Shown here in pieces: positions 6,790 to 6,928 of a DNA stretch of 6,928 nucleotides. The position numbers and the translations under genes were made by a program. Within the stretch, counting starts at the first letter, position 1, and each line of letters opens with the position of its first letter. Source of the stretch: Pseudomonadota bacterium (lineage in GTDB: Bacteria; Pseudomonadota; Alphaproteobacteria; Sphingomonadales; SMXR01); NCBI GenBank assembly GCA_022571175.1, contig JACZYI010000103.1:1-6928 (forward strand), given 5' to 3'. The notes below the pieces were generated by a model. It was not told where the DNA came from and did not search any database. It worked only from the letters and a program-made list of their open reading frames with translations.

Positions 6790-6928
6790 CTACTCGACGG
6801 GACCCGCAGCTACGGTCCTCGGCGTGAAGGCCTCGGTGACCGCGACAGCGCCGAACCCCTCTATCTCGGCGCCACCCGGCACATAAATAGTCCTGCCGAC
6901 CGCAGCGGCACCGGTTCCGTGGCGGGGC
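6790..6928 (-). CDS. Kelch-repeat protein, C-terminal 45 residues (5' end outside window)
   Basis: Reading the - strand from base 6927 gives 45 codons and a TAG stop (complement of 6790-6792). The peptide begins PRHGTGAAAVGRTIYVPGG and continues EGFGAVAVTEAFTP. The pattern R-H-G-x-G-A-A-x-V-x-x-x-I-Y-V-x-G-G followed by an E-x-F-x-P turn is that of a Kelch beta-propeller blade, as found at the C-terminus of bacterial Kelch-repeat proteins, which are often secreted and of unknown or galactose-oxidase-like function. The start, any signal peptide and the other blades lie beyond the right edge. Third codon positions are GC-rich, unlike the alphaproteobacterial-type genes to the left, so it probably belongs to the same foreign or misjoined segment. 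Its role cannot be given from this fragment. Confidence 0.6.
   Translation of the reverse strand, partial: PRHGTGAAAVGRTIYVPGGAEIEGFGAVAVTEAFTPRTVAAGPVE

Larger units (their letters stand above)
6405..6928. other. GC-rich segment of different origin (suspected chimeric or transferred DNA)
   Basis: By hand count 322 of 508 bases from 6421 to 6928 are G or C (63%), against about 53% in eight sampled 60-base rows between 5401 and 6420. The change coincides with the switch in propeller type inside the WSPDG motif. The segment holds the foreign-looking end of the tricorn-like gene, a 221-base stretch with no convincing gene (6569-6789), and the end of a Kelch-repeat gene on the - strand. No integrase, transposase, terminal repeats or tRNA is seen that would explain an insertion. 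Confidence 0.55.

Overview
The window looks like DNA from an alphaproteobacterium of moderate GC content. The main evidence is the truncated histidine kinase at the left end, whose H-box region and following helix read like the PleC/DivJ type common in that class. The proteobacterial-type EttA agrees with this. The exact genus cannot be read from the sequence; a marine or free-living lineage is only a guess.

Layout: (1) 1-834, + strand, the 3' part of a sensor histidine kinase, followed by a probable rho-independent terminator (851-886). (2) 957-2636, + strand, ettA, a complete ABC-F translation factor with its own good ribosome binding site and a possible promoter placed right after the terminator. 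(3) 2652-5108, - strand, a complete FtsX/MacB-type ABC permease convergent with ettA; only 15 bases separate the two stop codons. (4) 5109-5296, a divergent control region with an inverted repeat (TACTAC-n4-GTAGTA) resembling BlaI/MecI/CopY-type operators. (5) 5297-6568, + strand, a secreted beta-propeller protein that begins as a tricorn-type protease but stops after 423 residues, without the PDZ and protease domains. (6) 6569-6928, GC-rich DNA with a palindrome-dense, AGCT-rich block and, on the - strand at the right edge, the last 45 codons of a Kelch-repeat protein.

The first four genes do not form an obvious pathway. The kinase senses an unknown signal, EttA tunes translation to energy state, the permease would work with an ATPase not seen here, and the tricorn-like protein would act in the periplasm. 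The permease and tricorn-like genes share a divergent promoter region and might be co-controlled.

The most notable irregularity is at about 6404-6421. There the tricorn-type sequence changes, inside a conserved WSPDG motif, into a TolB/PD40-type repeat with higher GC and different codon use, and everything to the right stays GC-rich (about 63% by hand count). This looks more like a chimeric join, either an assembly artefact at a contig end or recombination between two propeller genes, than a natural gene end. I did not find a convincing new biological system.
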